From assembly GCA_017302455.1 (NCBI GenBank), contig JAFLDO010000026.1, positions 1-64,000 on the forward strand: 64,000 nucleotides of DNA. The letters are read 5' to 3'. Position numbers and translations under genes: made by a program. Shown here piece by piece: positions 38,935 to 46,994 of this stretch. Position 1 is the first letter of the stretch. The number at the start of each line of letters is the position of its first letter. This stretch comes from Accumulibacter sp. Its GTDB lineage: Bacteria > Pseudomonadota > Gammaproteobacteria > Burkholderiales > Rhodocyclaceae. The notes under the pieces were generated by a model. The model had not been told where the DNA came from. It was given only the letters and a program-made list of their open reading frames with translations, and made no database searches.

Positions 38935-39909
38935 ATGCAAAGCAGTGGACTATTTAAACCGCGCATCATTGATGTGCAGAGCTTGTCGCCGGTGCATGCA
39001 CGAGTGGTGATGGAACCGTTTGAGCGGGGCTATGGCCACACTCTCGGCAATGCCTTGCGACGTATTCTGCTTTCGTCGATGCCTGGTTATGCGCCGACCG
39101 AGGTGAGCATTGACGGCGTGCTGCACGAGTACTCGACGATCGATGGCGTTCAGGAGGATGTCGTTGACATCCTCCTGAACCTGAAGGGCGTTGTCTTCAA
39201 GCTGCACAACCGGGAAGAGGTCGTTCTCCACCTGCGGAAGGAAGGTAAGGGGGTCGTGCGGGCTGCCGACATCGAGGTGTCGCATGACGTCGAGATCATC
39301 AATCCCGAGCACATCATTGCGCACCTCTCCGCGGGTGGGAAACTGGCCATGGAACTAAAGGTCGAGAAGTCGCGCGGTTATCTGGCGGGTAACCTGCGCG
39401 AGTTTGGCGACGGCGGCAAGAGTATTGGCAAACTCGTCCTGGATGCCTCATTCAGTCCCGTGCGGCGCGTCAGCTATGCGGTGGAGAGCGCGCGCGTCGA
39501 GCAGCGGACCGACCTCGACAAGCTGATCATGGACATCGAAACCAATGGCGCGATCGAACCTGAAGAGGCGATCCGCACCGCGGCCCGGATCCTGATGGAA
39601 CAACTTTCGGTGTTTGCCGACCTTGCTGGCACGGCAATGCCCATCGAGTATCAGAAGACTGTTCAGGTGGATCCGCTGCTCCTGCGCCCGGTTGATGACC
39701 TCGAGTTGACAGTTCGCTCCGCGAACTGTCTGAAAGCCGAGAACATCTACTATATCGGCGACTTGATCCAGCGGACGGAGAACGAGTTGCTGAAAACGCC
39801 AAACCTTGGCCGAAAGTCGCTCAATGAAATCAAGGAAGTCTTGGCGGCACGCGGACTTACCTTGGGCATGAAGCTCGAGAACTGGCCGCCGGCCGGGCTC
39901 GAGAAATAG
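38935..39909 (+). CDS. rpoA: DNA-directed RNA polymerase subunit alpha
   Basis: A 324-residue alpha subunit. The N-terminal dimerisation domain includes [20 protein letters not shown] and [20 protein letters not shown]. The C-terminal domain that binds UP elements and activators includes [20 protein letters not shown] and [19 protein letters not shown]. The ATG at 38935, after AAAGGA, gives the standard [11 protein letters not shown] start; an in-frame TTG nine codons earlier is not used. Confidence 0.97.
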   Translation: MQSSGLFKPRIIDVQSLSPVHARVVMEPFERGYGHTLGNALRRILLSSMPGYAPTEVSIDGVLHEYSTIDGVQEDVVDILLNLKGVVFKLHNREEVVLHLRKEGKGVVRAADIEVSHDVEIINPEHIIAHLSAGGKLAMELKVEKSRGYLAGNLREFGDGGKSIGKLVLDASFSPVRRVSYAVESARVEQRTDLDKLIMDIETNGAIEPEEAIRTAARILMEQLSVFADLAGTAMPIEYQKTVQVDPLLLRPVDDLELTVRSANCLKAENIYYIGDLIQRTENELLKTPNLGRKSLNEIKEVLAARGLTLGMKLENWPPAGLEK

Positions 39910-39939
39910 TCTGCCGGAAAAGAACAGGAAGGAATTGAT

Positions 39940-40338
39940 ATGCGTCACCGTTTGGGTCTCCGCAAACTGAATCGTACCAGCGCCCACCGCTTGGCGATGT
40001 TGCGCAACATGACCGTCTCGCTGCTTCGCGAAGAGACCATCAAGACCACTTTGCCGAAGGCCAAGGAACTTCGTCGGGTGGTCGAGCCGATCATTACCCT
40101 GGGCAAGAAGCCGAGCCTCGCCAACCGCCGTCTGGCCTTCGACCGTCTGCGCGACCGCGATATGGTCGTCAAGGTTTTCGACGAACTCGGGCTGCGCTAC
40201 GCCACGCGAAATGGCGGTTATCTGCGGATCCTGAAATGCGGTTTCCGTGACGGCGACAACGCACCGATGGCGTTCGTCCAGTTGCTCGACCAGCCCGAGG
40301 CCGCCAGCGATGCTGGCTCCGGAGGCAGCGACGCCTGA
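39940..40338 (+). CDS. rplQ: 50S ribosomal protein L17
   Basis: A 132-residue L17 near the tunnel exit. Motifs: [58 protein letters not shown] short acidic tail ([13 protein letters not shown]) extends past the core. Last gene of the ribosomal supercluster; a hairpin terminator follows. Confidence 0.97.
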   Translation: MRHRLGLRKLNRTSAHRLAMLRNMTVSLLREETIKTTLPKAKELRRVVEPIITLGKKPSLANRRLAFDRLRDRDMVVKVFDELGLRYATRNGGYLRILKCGFRDGDNAPMAFVQLLDQPEAASDAGSGGSDA

Positions 40339-40364
40339 CGCGGGTTGTCGTCAGGACGGCGAAC

Positions 40365-40387
40365 AGCCAGGCAATGCCTGGCTTTTT
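40365..40387. terminator. Terminator between rplQ and the convergent ABC transporter gene
   Basis: AGCCAGGCA and TGCCTGGCT form a near-perfect hairpin with a very small loop, followed by TTTTT at 40383-40387. It closes the ribosomal transcript. The ABC transporter gene, which ends at 40393 on the other strand, may share it. Confidence 0.75.
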
Positions 40388-40392
40388 CGTGC

Positions 40393-42240
40393 TCAGTTGG
40401 GCAGGGGCGGGTTGACTGGCAACCCGCCTGCCGGCAATTCGTTGGATGTTTCTTCGAGCTGCTGCAAGGCCCACATTTGGGCATAACGACCTCCGTCTTC
40501 GAGTAGTTGAAGGTGTGATCCTCTTTCGACGATGCGCCCGGCGTCCATGACCAGGATCTGGTCCGCATTCATGATCGTGGACAGGCGGTGGGCAATTACC
40601 AACGTGGTTCGGCCACGCGCGGCGTTGTCGAGACTCGCCTGGATTGCCTTCTCCGTCTTCGAGTCGAGGGCGGATGTGGCCTCGTCGAAAATGAGTAAGG
40701 GTGGGTTCTTCAAGAGTGCGCGGGCAATGGCGACGCGCTGTTTCTCGCCGCCGGAGAGTTTCAGGCCGCGTTCCCCGACCCGGGTTTGGTAACCATCAGG
40801 GAGCAGTTCGATGAATCCGGCGAGTTGCGCCGCTTCGGCCGCCGCCACCACTTCCTCGTGACTTGCCTCTGGGCGACCGTACTGGATGTTGTAGTAAATA
40901 GTATCGTTGAACAGCACGGTGTCCTGCGGCACGATACCGATCGCGGCGCGCAGGCTGGACTGTGTCAGTTGGCGCAAGTCGGTACGGTTGATCGAGACGC
41001 TTCCGGCACTGACATCGTAGAAGCGGTAGAGCAGGCGTGCCAGTGTTGACTTCCCGGAACCGGACTCGCCGACGACAGCGACGGTTCGCCCGATCGGGAC
41101 GTTGAAGTCCACCCCGTGCAGGATCTGCCGGTTCGCGTCGTAGAAGAACTCGACCTGGTTGAAGCGAACCTCGAGTGGCCCGGTGTCCAGGGTGAGGGCC
41201 CCTGGAGCGTCGGCGATCTCCCGGTTGACGGCAAGCAGATCGAACATACGCTCGATATCGGCGAGGGCTTGCCGGATCTCTCGGTACACTACTCCGAGGA
41301 AGTTGAGCGGCATGTAGAGCTGAATCAGGAAGGCGTTGACGAGCACGAGGTCGCCGATCGTCATCGTGCCTGCCACGACGCCGCTGGCCGCTCGCCACAT
41401 CATTGCCGTGACACCAAGTGCGATGATGATCTGCTGCCCCAGGTTGAGCCAGGAAAGCGAGACCTGACTTTGCGTTGCGGCGTCCTCCCAGTGGCACATC
41501 TGAGCGTCGTAGCGGCGCGCTTCAAACTCCTCGTTGTTGAAGTACTTGACGGTTTCGTAGTTGAGCAGACTGTCGACGGCGCGCGTGTTGGCCGCGGAGT
41601 CGGCTTCGTTGGCCTTGCGTCGGATGCCGATACGCCAGTTGCTGACCTTGACAGTGAACACGATATAAGCGGCGAGTGATGCCACCGTTATCAGGACAAA
41701 GGAAACGTCGTAGCGAGCAAGAAGGATCGCCAGGACTAGGGTGATTTCCACCAATGTCGGCAGGATGGAATAGAGCGTGTAGCTGATAAGGCTCGATATT
41801 GACCGGCTACCACGCTCCACATCGCGCGAAACGCCGCCGGTCTGTCGTTGCAGATGAAAGCGCAGCGAGAGCGCATGCAGGTGCCGAAATACCTCGAGAG
41901 CGATCCGGCGCACTGCGCGTTGTGTGACCCGGGCAAAGAGAATTTCGCGCAATTCTGCAAACAGGGAAGTGGAGAAGCGTAGGGCACCGTAGAGCAGGAG
42001 CAACAGCGCCGGCAGCGCCATTGCTTGCTGAGGAGCGCTAAGGCCGTCGATCATTTCCTTGAACACCAGCGGTACGCCAACGTTGGCCAGTTTCGCGGAA
42101 AGCAGGCACGACAGGGCCAGGAGCACTCGCCACTTGTACTGCCACAGGTACGGGACGAGTTTGTTCAACGTCAGCCATAAGTGGTTGTCGTCCGTGGGCG
42201 CACGATCGGCGGCAGGGTAGGGGATGGCTGAGCGGCGCAT
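40393..42240 (-). CDS. ABC exporter, fused membrane and ATPase domains (ATM1/HMT1-like)
   Basis: A 615-residue half-transporter. The membrane domain (about residues 25-320) has hydrophobic segments such as LLALSCLLSAKLANVGVPLV and SILPTLVEITLVLAILLARY, and the ATM1-type segment AVDSLLNYETVKYFNNEEFE. The ATPase domain carries Walker A GESGSGKSTLARLLY, the Q-loop VPQDTVLFNDTI, signature LSGGEKQRVAIARALL, Walker B LLIFDEATSALD and H-loop IAHRLSTI, all intact. ATM1-like exporters move glutathione-linked or sulfur compounds, and bacterial ones also protect against heavy metals. The ATG at 42240 has no clear ribosome-binding site, and the frame is open upstream to a TTG inside the psrA operator, so the start is uncertain. 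It is divergent from psrA. Confidence 0.85.
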   Translation of the reverse strand: MRRSAIPYPAADRAPTDDNHLWLTLNKLVPYLWQYKWRVLLALSCLLSAKLANVGVPLVFKEMIDGLSAPQQAMALPALLLLLYGALRFSTSLFAELREILFARVTQRAVRRIALEVFRHLHALSLRFHLQRQTGGVSRDVERGSRSISSLISYTLYSILPTLVEITLVLAILLARYDVSFVLITVASLAAYIVFTVKVSNWRIGIRRKANEADSAANTRAVDSLLNYETVKYFNNEEFEARRYDAQMCHWEDAATQSQVSLSWLNLGQQIIIALGVTAMMWRAASGVVAGTMTIGDLVLVNAFLIQLYMPLNFLGVVYREIRQALADIERMFDLLAVNREIADAPGALTLDTGPLEVRFNQVEFFYDANRQILHGVDFNVPIGRTVAVVGESGSGKSTLARLLYRFYDVSAGSVSINRTDLRQLTQSSLRAAIGIVPQDTVLFNDTIYYNIQYGRPEASHEEVVAAAEAAQLAGFIELLPDGYQTRVGERGLKLSGGEKQRVAIARALLKNPPLLIFDEATSALDSKTEKAIQASLDNAARGRTTLVIAHRLSTIMNADQILVMDAGRIVERGSHLQLLEDGGRYAQMWALQQLEETSNELPAGGLPVNPPLPN

Positions 42241-42333
42241 GATGATGGCTTGTCGATTGGGTGGTTGATCTGGTGAGTATGCCCTGTTGCCAAGGTCGCT
42301 CTCAAGCCCGATGCCCAAAGATGCACAAAAGTC

Positions 42334-42362
42334 TTGCATTCGCGGGCGTATGACCTTAAGAT
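42334..42362 (+). promoter_or_regulatory. Promoter of the psrA-fad operon
   Basis: TTGCAT (42334-42339), a 17-bp spacer and TAAGAT (42357-42362). The -10 box ends exactly where the palindromic operator starts, so bound repressor would block polymerase. The same arrangement appears at 50857-50900. Confidence 0.65.
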
Positions 42363-42378
42363 TCAAACGAACGTTTGA
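42363..42378. promoter_or_regulatory. PsrA-type operator, perfect palindrome
   Basis: TCAAACGAACGTTTGA, with half-sites TCAAACG and CGTTTGA around AA. It fits the CAAAC-N4-GTTTG form described for PsrA-family repressors. It lies directly downstream of the psrA -10 box and recurs, with one mismatch and a different centre, at 50885-50900 before the second beta-oxidation operon. Confidence 0.75.
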
Positions 42379-42441
42379 GCGAAGTCAGGTTGTCGGGTAG
42401 CTCCGCTTTTCGTGTCTCAACTTTCCAGGGTCAGCAAGTGC

Positions 42442-43170
42442 ATGTCCGATCAGAAAACCACTCACGACACCCGCGACCGCATTCTTGATATCGCCGAACG
42501 CCTGTTCATGGAGAACGGCTATGAAGCGACGTCAATGCGGATGATTACCGGCGCCGCTGAAGTCAATCTGGCCGCCGTGAACTACCATTTCGGATCGAAG
42601 GAAGCCCTGCTCCGCGAGGTGTTTCGCCGCAGACTATCCTGGCTCAACCGCGAGCGCCTGCAGGCGCTCGACAGGCTAGAAGGGCAAGCTGGAGGGGCCC
42701 CGCTCAAGCCATCGCAGATCCTCGAAGCCTTTTTCGGAACGCTGCTGCGCATGGGCGAGGATGAGGCGCTCGGCGGGATGACCTTTCTGCGCCTGCTCGG
42801 GCGGACCCTGACCGACCCGGCCGAGTTCATTCGCAACTTCTTTGCCGGTGAGTATGCGGAGGTGATTGATCGCTACAAGCTGGCATTGTTTCGCGCCTTG
42901 CCCGACGTTCCGAAGGCGGAGATCGTCTGGCGCCTGCATTTCATGCTCGGCGCGATGTCCTATGCCATAGCCGGTACCGACGTGCTCCAGGTCGTGACGG
43001 GTTGTGGACTGGGGGACCTCGCCGGCGAGAGCGGGAGCGATGGTCCGGGCGACCTGGTCGTGGCCAGGCGCCTGGCCCAACGGCTGATGCCCTTCCTCCT
43101 CGGCGGACTGCGGGCACCACTGCCGCAGTCGATCGATTTGCCTAGCCAACAACAAGAGCCGTCGCGCTAG
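42442..43170 (+). CDS. psrA: TetR-family repressor of fatty acid degradation (PsrA-like)
   Basis: A 242-residue TetR regulator. The N-terminal helix-turn-helix is RDRILDIAERLFMENGYEA then GAAEVNLAAVNYHFGSKEAL. The ligand domain matches PsrA of pseudomonads in pattern: MTFLRLLGRTLTDP, EIVWRLHFMLGAMSYAIAG, RLAQRLMPFLLGGLRA. PsrA-type proteins sense long-chain acyl-CoA or fatty acid and leave DNA when bound. It heads a cluster of fadE, thiolase, hydratase/dehydrogenase, thioesterase and fadL, and the palindrome at 42363-42378 suggests autoregulation. The ATG at 42442 was preferred over a GTG ten codons earlier, which has no ribosome-binding site and would add unconserved residues. Confidence 0.85.
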   Translation: MSDQKTTHDTRDRILDIAERLFMENGYEATSMRMITGAAEVNLAAVNYHFGSKEALLREVFRRRLSWLNRERLQALDRLEGQAGGAPLKPSQILEAFFGTLLRMGEDEALGGMTFLRLLGRTLTDPAEFIRNFFAGEYAEVIDRYKLALFRALPDVPKAEIVWRLHFMLGAMSYAIAGTDVLQVVTGCGLGDLAGESGSDGPGDLVVARRLAQRLMPFLLGGLRAPLPQSIDLPSQQQEPSR

Positions 43171-43244
43171 ATGGCCATGGATGTCAGTAGCAAGCTTCAC
43201 GATGCACGATTCAACACCCAAAACCAATGACAGGAGAAACAGCA

Positions 43245-45593
43245 ATGATCACAACGGTCATCTCGGTACTCATCGGGATCACACTGGTGAGTATGATCGT
43301 GCTGTTCAGCGTTCGGCCGCTGCGGCGGGCGCTGATCAGCCGGTCAGTTTTCAAGACCTACAAGCGCATCTTGCCGCAAATGTCCGACACCGAGCGTGAG
43401 GCGCTTGAGGCCGGCACTGTGTGGTGGGATGGCGAGTTGTTCCGCGGCAACCCCGATTGGCGCAAGCTGCTGGCCTACCCGGTGCCGAAACTCACCGCCG
43501 AGGAACAATCCTTCATGGACGACGAGGCCGAACAGGCCTGCGCGCTGGTCGACGACTGGCAGGTAACCAGCGAACTGTACGATCTGCCTCCGCAAGCGTG
43601 GCAGTTCATCAAGGACAAGGGTTTCCTCGGGATGATCATCCCGAAGAAATACGGCGGCCTGGAGTTCTCTGCCTACGCCCATTCGCAGATCGTGACCAAG
43701 TTGTCCACCCGGTGTTCCGCACTGTCGGTGTCAGTGATGGTGCCCAACTCGCTCGGCCCTGCCGAACTGCTGCTGCACTATGGGACAGAGGCGCAGAAGA
43801 ACCACTACCTGCCGCGATTGGCCAAGGGTCTAGAGATTCCCGCTTTCGCGCTGACCAGCCCGTGGGCTGGTTCCGACGCGGCATCGATCCCGGATGTCGG
43901 CATCGTCTGCAAAGGCATCTGGCAGGGCAAGGAAGTGATTGGCATGCGAGTCACCTGGGACAAGCGGTACATCACCCTGGGGCCGGTGTGCACCATCCTT
44001 GGGCTGGCGTTCCACCTCTTCGATCCGGACGGCCTGCTCGGTGGCAAGAAGCATATTGGCATCACCTGCGCCCTGGTGCCGCGCGACACCCCGGGTGCCG
44101 AGATCGGTCGTCGTCACTTCCCCTTGAACGCCATGTTCATGAATGGACCGACGCATGGCAAAGACGTCTTCATGCCCCTGGACTACATCATCGGCGGCCC
44201 GGCAATGGTCGGGCAGGGCTGGCGCATGCTGATGGAGTGCCTGGCGGCGGGTCGCTCGATCTCGCTGCCGTCATCGAATGCCGGCATGGCGCAGCTGACG
44301 GCACGCACGGTCGGTGCGTACGCGCGCGTGCGCAGCCAGTTCAAGACGGCAATCGGCCGCTTCGAAGGGGTGGAAGAGCCCTTGACGCGAATCGGCGCTT
44401 ACACCTACATGATGGACGCGGTGCGCAAGATGACAGCCGGCGCCATCGATCTCGGGGAGAAGCCATCGGTGGTCTCGGCGATTGCCAAGTACCATGTTAC
44501 CGAGCGTGCCCGTCAGGTCGTCAACGACGGCATGGACATCGTCGGTGGCAAGGGCATCTGCCTCGGACCATCGAACTTCATCGGTCGCGCCTATCAGCAA
44601 ATACCGATCGGCATCACCGTCGAGGGAGCGAACATCCTGACGCGCAGCATGATCCTCTTCGGGCAGGGGGCGATCCGCTGTCATCCCTACGTGTTGAAGG
44701 AAATGAAGTCTGCCTTCAATGCGGATGGCGCTCAGGGTCTGCGAGACTTCGACGAAGCGTTGTTCGGTCACGTGGGCTTCACCGTCAGGCATGGTGTCGG
44801 CGCGCTCTGGAAGGGGCTGACCGGCTCCCACTTCGTGTCGGTGCCGGACAACGTCGCACCCGAGACCAGGCGCTACTACCAGCAACTGACGCGGTTCTCG
44901 GCCGCCTTCGCCTTTCTCGCGGATATCTCGATGCTGGTAATGGGTGGCGAGCTGAAGCGCCGCGAAAAACTCTCTGCACGCCTGGGTGACATCCTGTCGA
45001 TGCTCTACCTGTGTTCGGCCACGCTTAAGCGGTATGAATCGGAAGGGCGCCAGCAAGCTGACGCGCCGTTGATGCACTGGGCCATGTGGGACGCGATGTA
45101 CCAGGCACAAATGGCGTTTGACGGTGTGATCGCCAATTTCCCGGTGCGCTGGATCGGTCGTTTTCTCTATCGCATCGTCTTCCCGCTCGGCCATCCCTAC
45201 GACGTCCCGTCGGACCGGATTGGCCACAAGGTCGCCAAGCTCCTGATCGAACCATCGGCTTCACGGGATCGGCTGACGGCCGAGGCCTACATACCGAAGA
45301 CCGAGAGCGAGGCGGTCGGCGCCCTCGAACTGGCGCTCGTCGCAACCATCGAAGCCGAGCCGATCGAAGCCAGAATTCGCGCGGCCGAGAAGAGTGGGGC
45401 GCTGGCGAACAACCCGGATGCCAACGTGCGCGACCTCGCGCATGCCGCGTTCGCGGCCGGCATAGTCTCGGCGGCGGAATATGCCGTGCTCAAGCGGCGC
45501 AACGAACTGCGTGATATCGTCATTCATGTCGACGACTTCCCGCACGATCTCGGCCGTGCCCGGCAGCAGCCGCTGCTGCACAAAGCAGCCTAG
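43245..45593 (+). CDS. fadE: Acyl-CoA dehydrogenase FadE
   Basis: A 782-residue long FadE-type flavoenzyme that makes the first double bond in acyl-CoA. An N-terminal membrane segment (TVISVLIGITLVSMIVLF) is followed by the dehydrogenase core: KGFLGMIIPKKYGGLEFSAY, PAFALTSPWAGSDAASIPD, and GMDIVGGKGICLGPSNFIGR near the catalytic region. A C-terminal DUF1974-type part follows, as in E. coli FadE (814 residues). The ATG at 43245 is used because AGGAG precedes it at proper distance; an ATG six codons earlier contains that same site. Second gene of the operon, 74 bp after psrA. Confidence 0.92.
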   Translation: MITTVISVLIGITLVSMIVLFSVRPLRRALISRSVFKTYKRILPQMSDTEREALEAGTVWWDGELFRGNPDWRKLLAYPVPKLTAEEQSFMDDEAEQACALVDDWQVTSELYDLPPQAWQFIKDKGFLGMIIPKKYGGLEFSAYAHSQIVTKLSTRCSALSVSVMVPNSLGPAELLLHYGTEAQKNHYLPRLAKGLEIPAFALTSPWAGSDAASIPDVGIVCKGIWQGKEVIGMRVTWDKRYITLGPVCTILGLAFHLFDPDGLLGGKKHIGITCALVPRDTPGAEIGRRHFPLNAMFMNGPTHGKDVFMPLDYIIGGPAMVGQGWRMLMECLAAGRSISLPSSNAGMAQLTARTVGAYARVRSQFKTAIGRFEGVEEPLTRIGAYTYMMDAVRKMTAGAIDLGEKPSVVSAIAKYHVTERARQVVNDGMDIVGGKGICLGPSNFIGRAYQQIPIGITVEGANILTRSMILFGQGAIRCHPYVLKEMKSAFNADGAQGLRDFDEALFGHVGFTVRHGVGALWKGLTGSHFVSVPDNVAPETRRYYQQLTRFSAAFAFLADISMLVMGGELKRREKLSARLGDILSMLYLCSATLKRYESEGRQQADAPLMHWAMWDAMYQAQMAFDGVIANFPVRWIGRFLYRIVFPLGHPYDVPSDRIGHKVAKLLIEPSASRDRLTAEAYIPKTESEAVGALELALVATIEAEPIEARIRAAEKSGALANNPDANVRDLAHAAFAAGIVSAAEYAVLKRRNELRDIVIHVDDFPHDLGRARQQPLLHKAA

Positions 45594-45609
45594 ATCGTCA
45601 TCAGCTGCG

Positions 45610-45643
45610 GACAGAGGCACGGATCTTCCGTGCCTCTGTCTTT
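45610..45643 (+). terminator. Strong 14-bp hairpin between fadE and the first thiolase gene
   Basis: GACAGAGGCACGGA (45610-45623) and TCCGTGCCTCTGTC (45627-45640) are perfectly complementary around a TCT loop, followed by TTTCGCT. The T-run is short, so this may be a partial terminator or an mRNA-stabilising or processing site rather than an operon end. It ends about 30 bp before the thiolase start. Confidence 0.6.
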
Positions 45644-45672
45644 CGCTGACCAGCGCAAACGGAGGATAGCAA

Positions 45673-46962
45673 GTGGAATTCCCGGCCGTGTATGTCGTCG
45701 ATGGCGCTCGGACGCCATTCCTCAAGGGGCGCAATGCCCCGGGGCCATTCAGTGCGAGCGATCTGGCAGTACAGGCTGGACGCGCGCTCCTGATACGCCA
45801 GGCTTTCGCGCCAGATGACCTCGATGAGGTGATTCTCGGTTGTGCGAGTCCGTCGCCCGACGAAGTGAATATCGGCCGCGTCGTCGCGTTGCGTCTCGGC
45901 TGTGGTCACAAGGTGCCGGCGTGGACGGTGATGCGCAACTGCGCCAGCGGCATGCAGGCGCTCGACTCGGCAATAGCCAACATTCAGAACGGGCGCTCGC
46001 AACTGGTCCTCGCCGGTGGCGTCGACGCGCTGTCGCATGCGCCCTTGCTCTACTCCGAGGCGATGGTGCGCTGGTTCGCGCAGATGATGCAGGCGAAGAC
46101 GATCGGCCAGAAGATCGGCTCCTTCGTCCGGCTGCGCCCGTCGCAATTGCTGTCGCCGGTGATCGGTCTGCTCAAGGGGCTGACGGACCCTGTCATTGGC
46201 CTGTTGATGGGACAGACCGCCGAGAACCTCGCCTGGCGCTTCGGAATCTCTCGCGAACAGATGGATCAATACAGCGTCCGCAGCCACCAGCGGGCCGTCG
46301 CCGCGCGCACCGCCGGCCATCTCGGCGAGATCGTGCCGCTGGTCGACGCCAGGGGTAAGGTCTACGGCGAGGATGATGGCGTGCGTGCGGATTCGAGCCT
46401 GGCCGGGCTGGCCAAGCTGAAGCCGTTCTTTGACCGCAAGTATGGCCGCGTCACCCCGGGCAACAGCTCGCAAATTACCGACGGTGCGGCGTGGCTCATC
46501 CTGGCGTCGCAGGCCGCTGTCGACAAGTGGGATCTGCAACCGCTCGGTCGGATCATCGACAGTCAATGGGCCGGCCTTGACCCGGCGCAGATGGGTCTTG
46601 GCCCGGTGCACGCGGCAACGCCGATCCTGCAACGCCAGGGGCTTGCGTTGGCCGACGTCGACCTGTGGGAAATCAACGAGGCCTTTGCCGCACAGGTGCT
46701 CGGCTGCCTCGCCGCATGGGAGTCGGACGAGTACTGCCGAGAGCAGCTTGACCTGCCGGCTGCGCTTGGCACAGTTTCCCAGGAACGTCTCAACGTCGAT
46801 GGCAGTGCCATCGCCGTCGGCCACCCGGTCGGCGCTTCCGGTGCTCGCATCGTCCTGCATCTGTTGCACGCCCTGCGCACTGCCGAGGCCAGGCGCGGCA
46901 TGGCGGCCATTTGCATTGGTGGTGGCCAGGGTGGGGCCATGCTGGTCGAAAGCATGGCCTGA
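45673..46962 (+). CDS. Acetyl-CoA acyltransferase (thiolase, FadI-like)
   Basis: A 429-residue thiolase that releases acetyl-CoA from 3-ketoacyl-CoA. The nucleophilic cysteine lies in VMRNCASGMQALDSAIANIQ; the catalytic His-containing segment is VGHPVGASGARIVLHLL and the second cysteine lies in AAICIGGGQGGAMLVE. WEINEAFAAQVL is the conserved NEAFA block. It starts with GTG at 45673 after GGAGG. The length fits FadI (about 430) better than FadA (about 390). It pairs with the multifunctional enzyme encoded next. Confidence 0.9.
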   Translation: MEFPAVYVVDGARTPFLKGRNAPGPFSASDLAVQAGRALLIRQAFAPDDLDEVILGCASPSPDEVNIGRVVALRLGCGHKVPAWTVMRNCASGMQALDSAIANIQNGRSQLVLAGGVDALSHAPLLYSEAMVRWFAQMMQAKTIGQKIGSFVRLRPSQLLSPVIGLLKGLTDPVIGLLMGQTAENLAWRFGISREQMDQYSVRSHQRAVAARTAGHLGEIVPLVDARGKVYGEDDGVRADSSLAGLAKLKPFFDRKYGRVTPGNSSQITDGAAWLILASQAAVDKWDLQPLGRIIDSQWAGLDPAQMGLGPVHAATPILQRQGLALADVDLWEINEAFAAQVLGCLAAWESDEYCREQLDLPAALGTVSQERLNVDGSAIAVGHPVGASGARIVLHLLHALRTAEARRGMAAICIGGGQGGAMLVESMA

Positions 46963-46994
46963 GCGCAAGCGGCCGGCAACAACAAGGGAAACTG

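Noticed and set aside
42240-42366. A longer N-terminus for the ABC transporter from a TTG inside the psrA operator
   Set aside because: The extra 42 residues are not conserved in type and the start would overlap the promoter and operator; the ATG at 42240 was kept despite lacking a clear ribosome-binding site.
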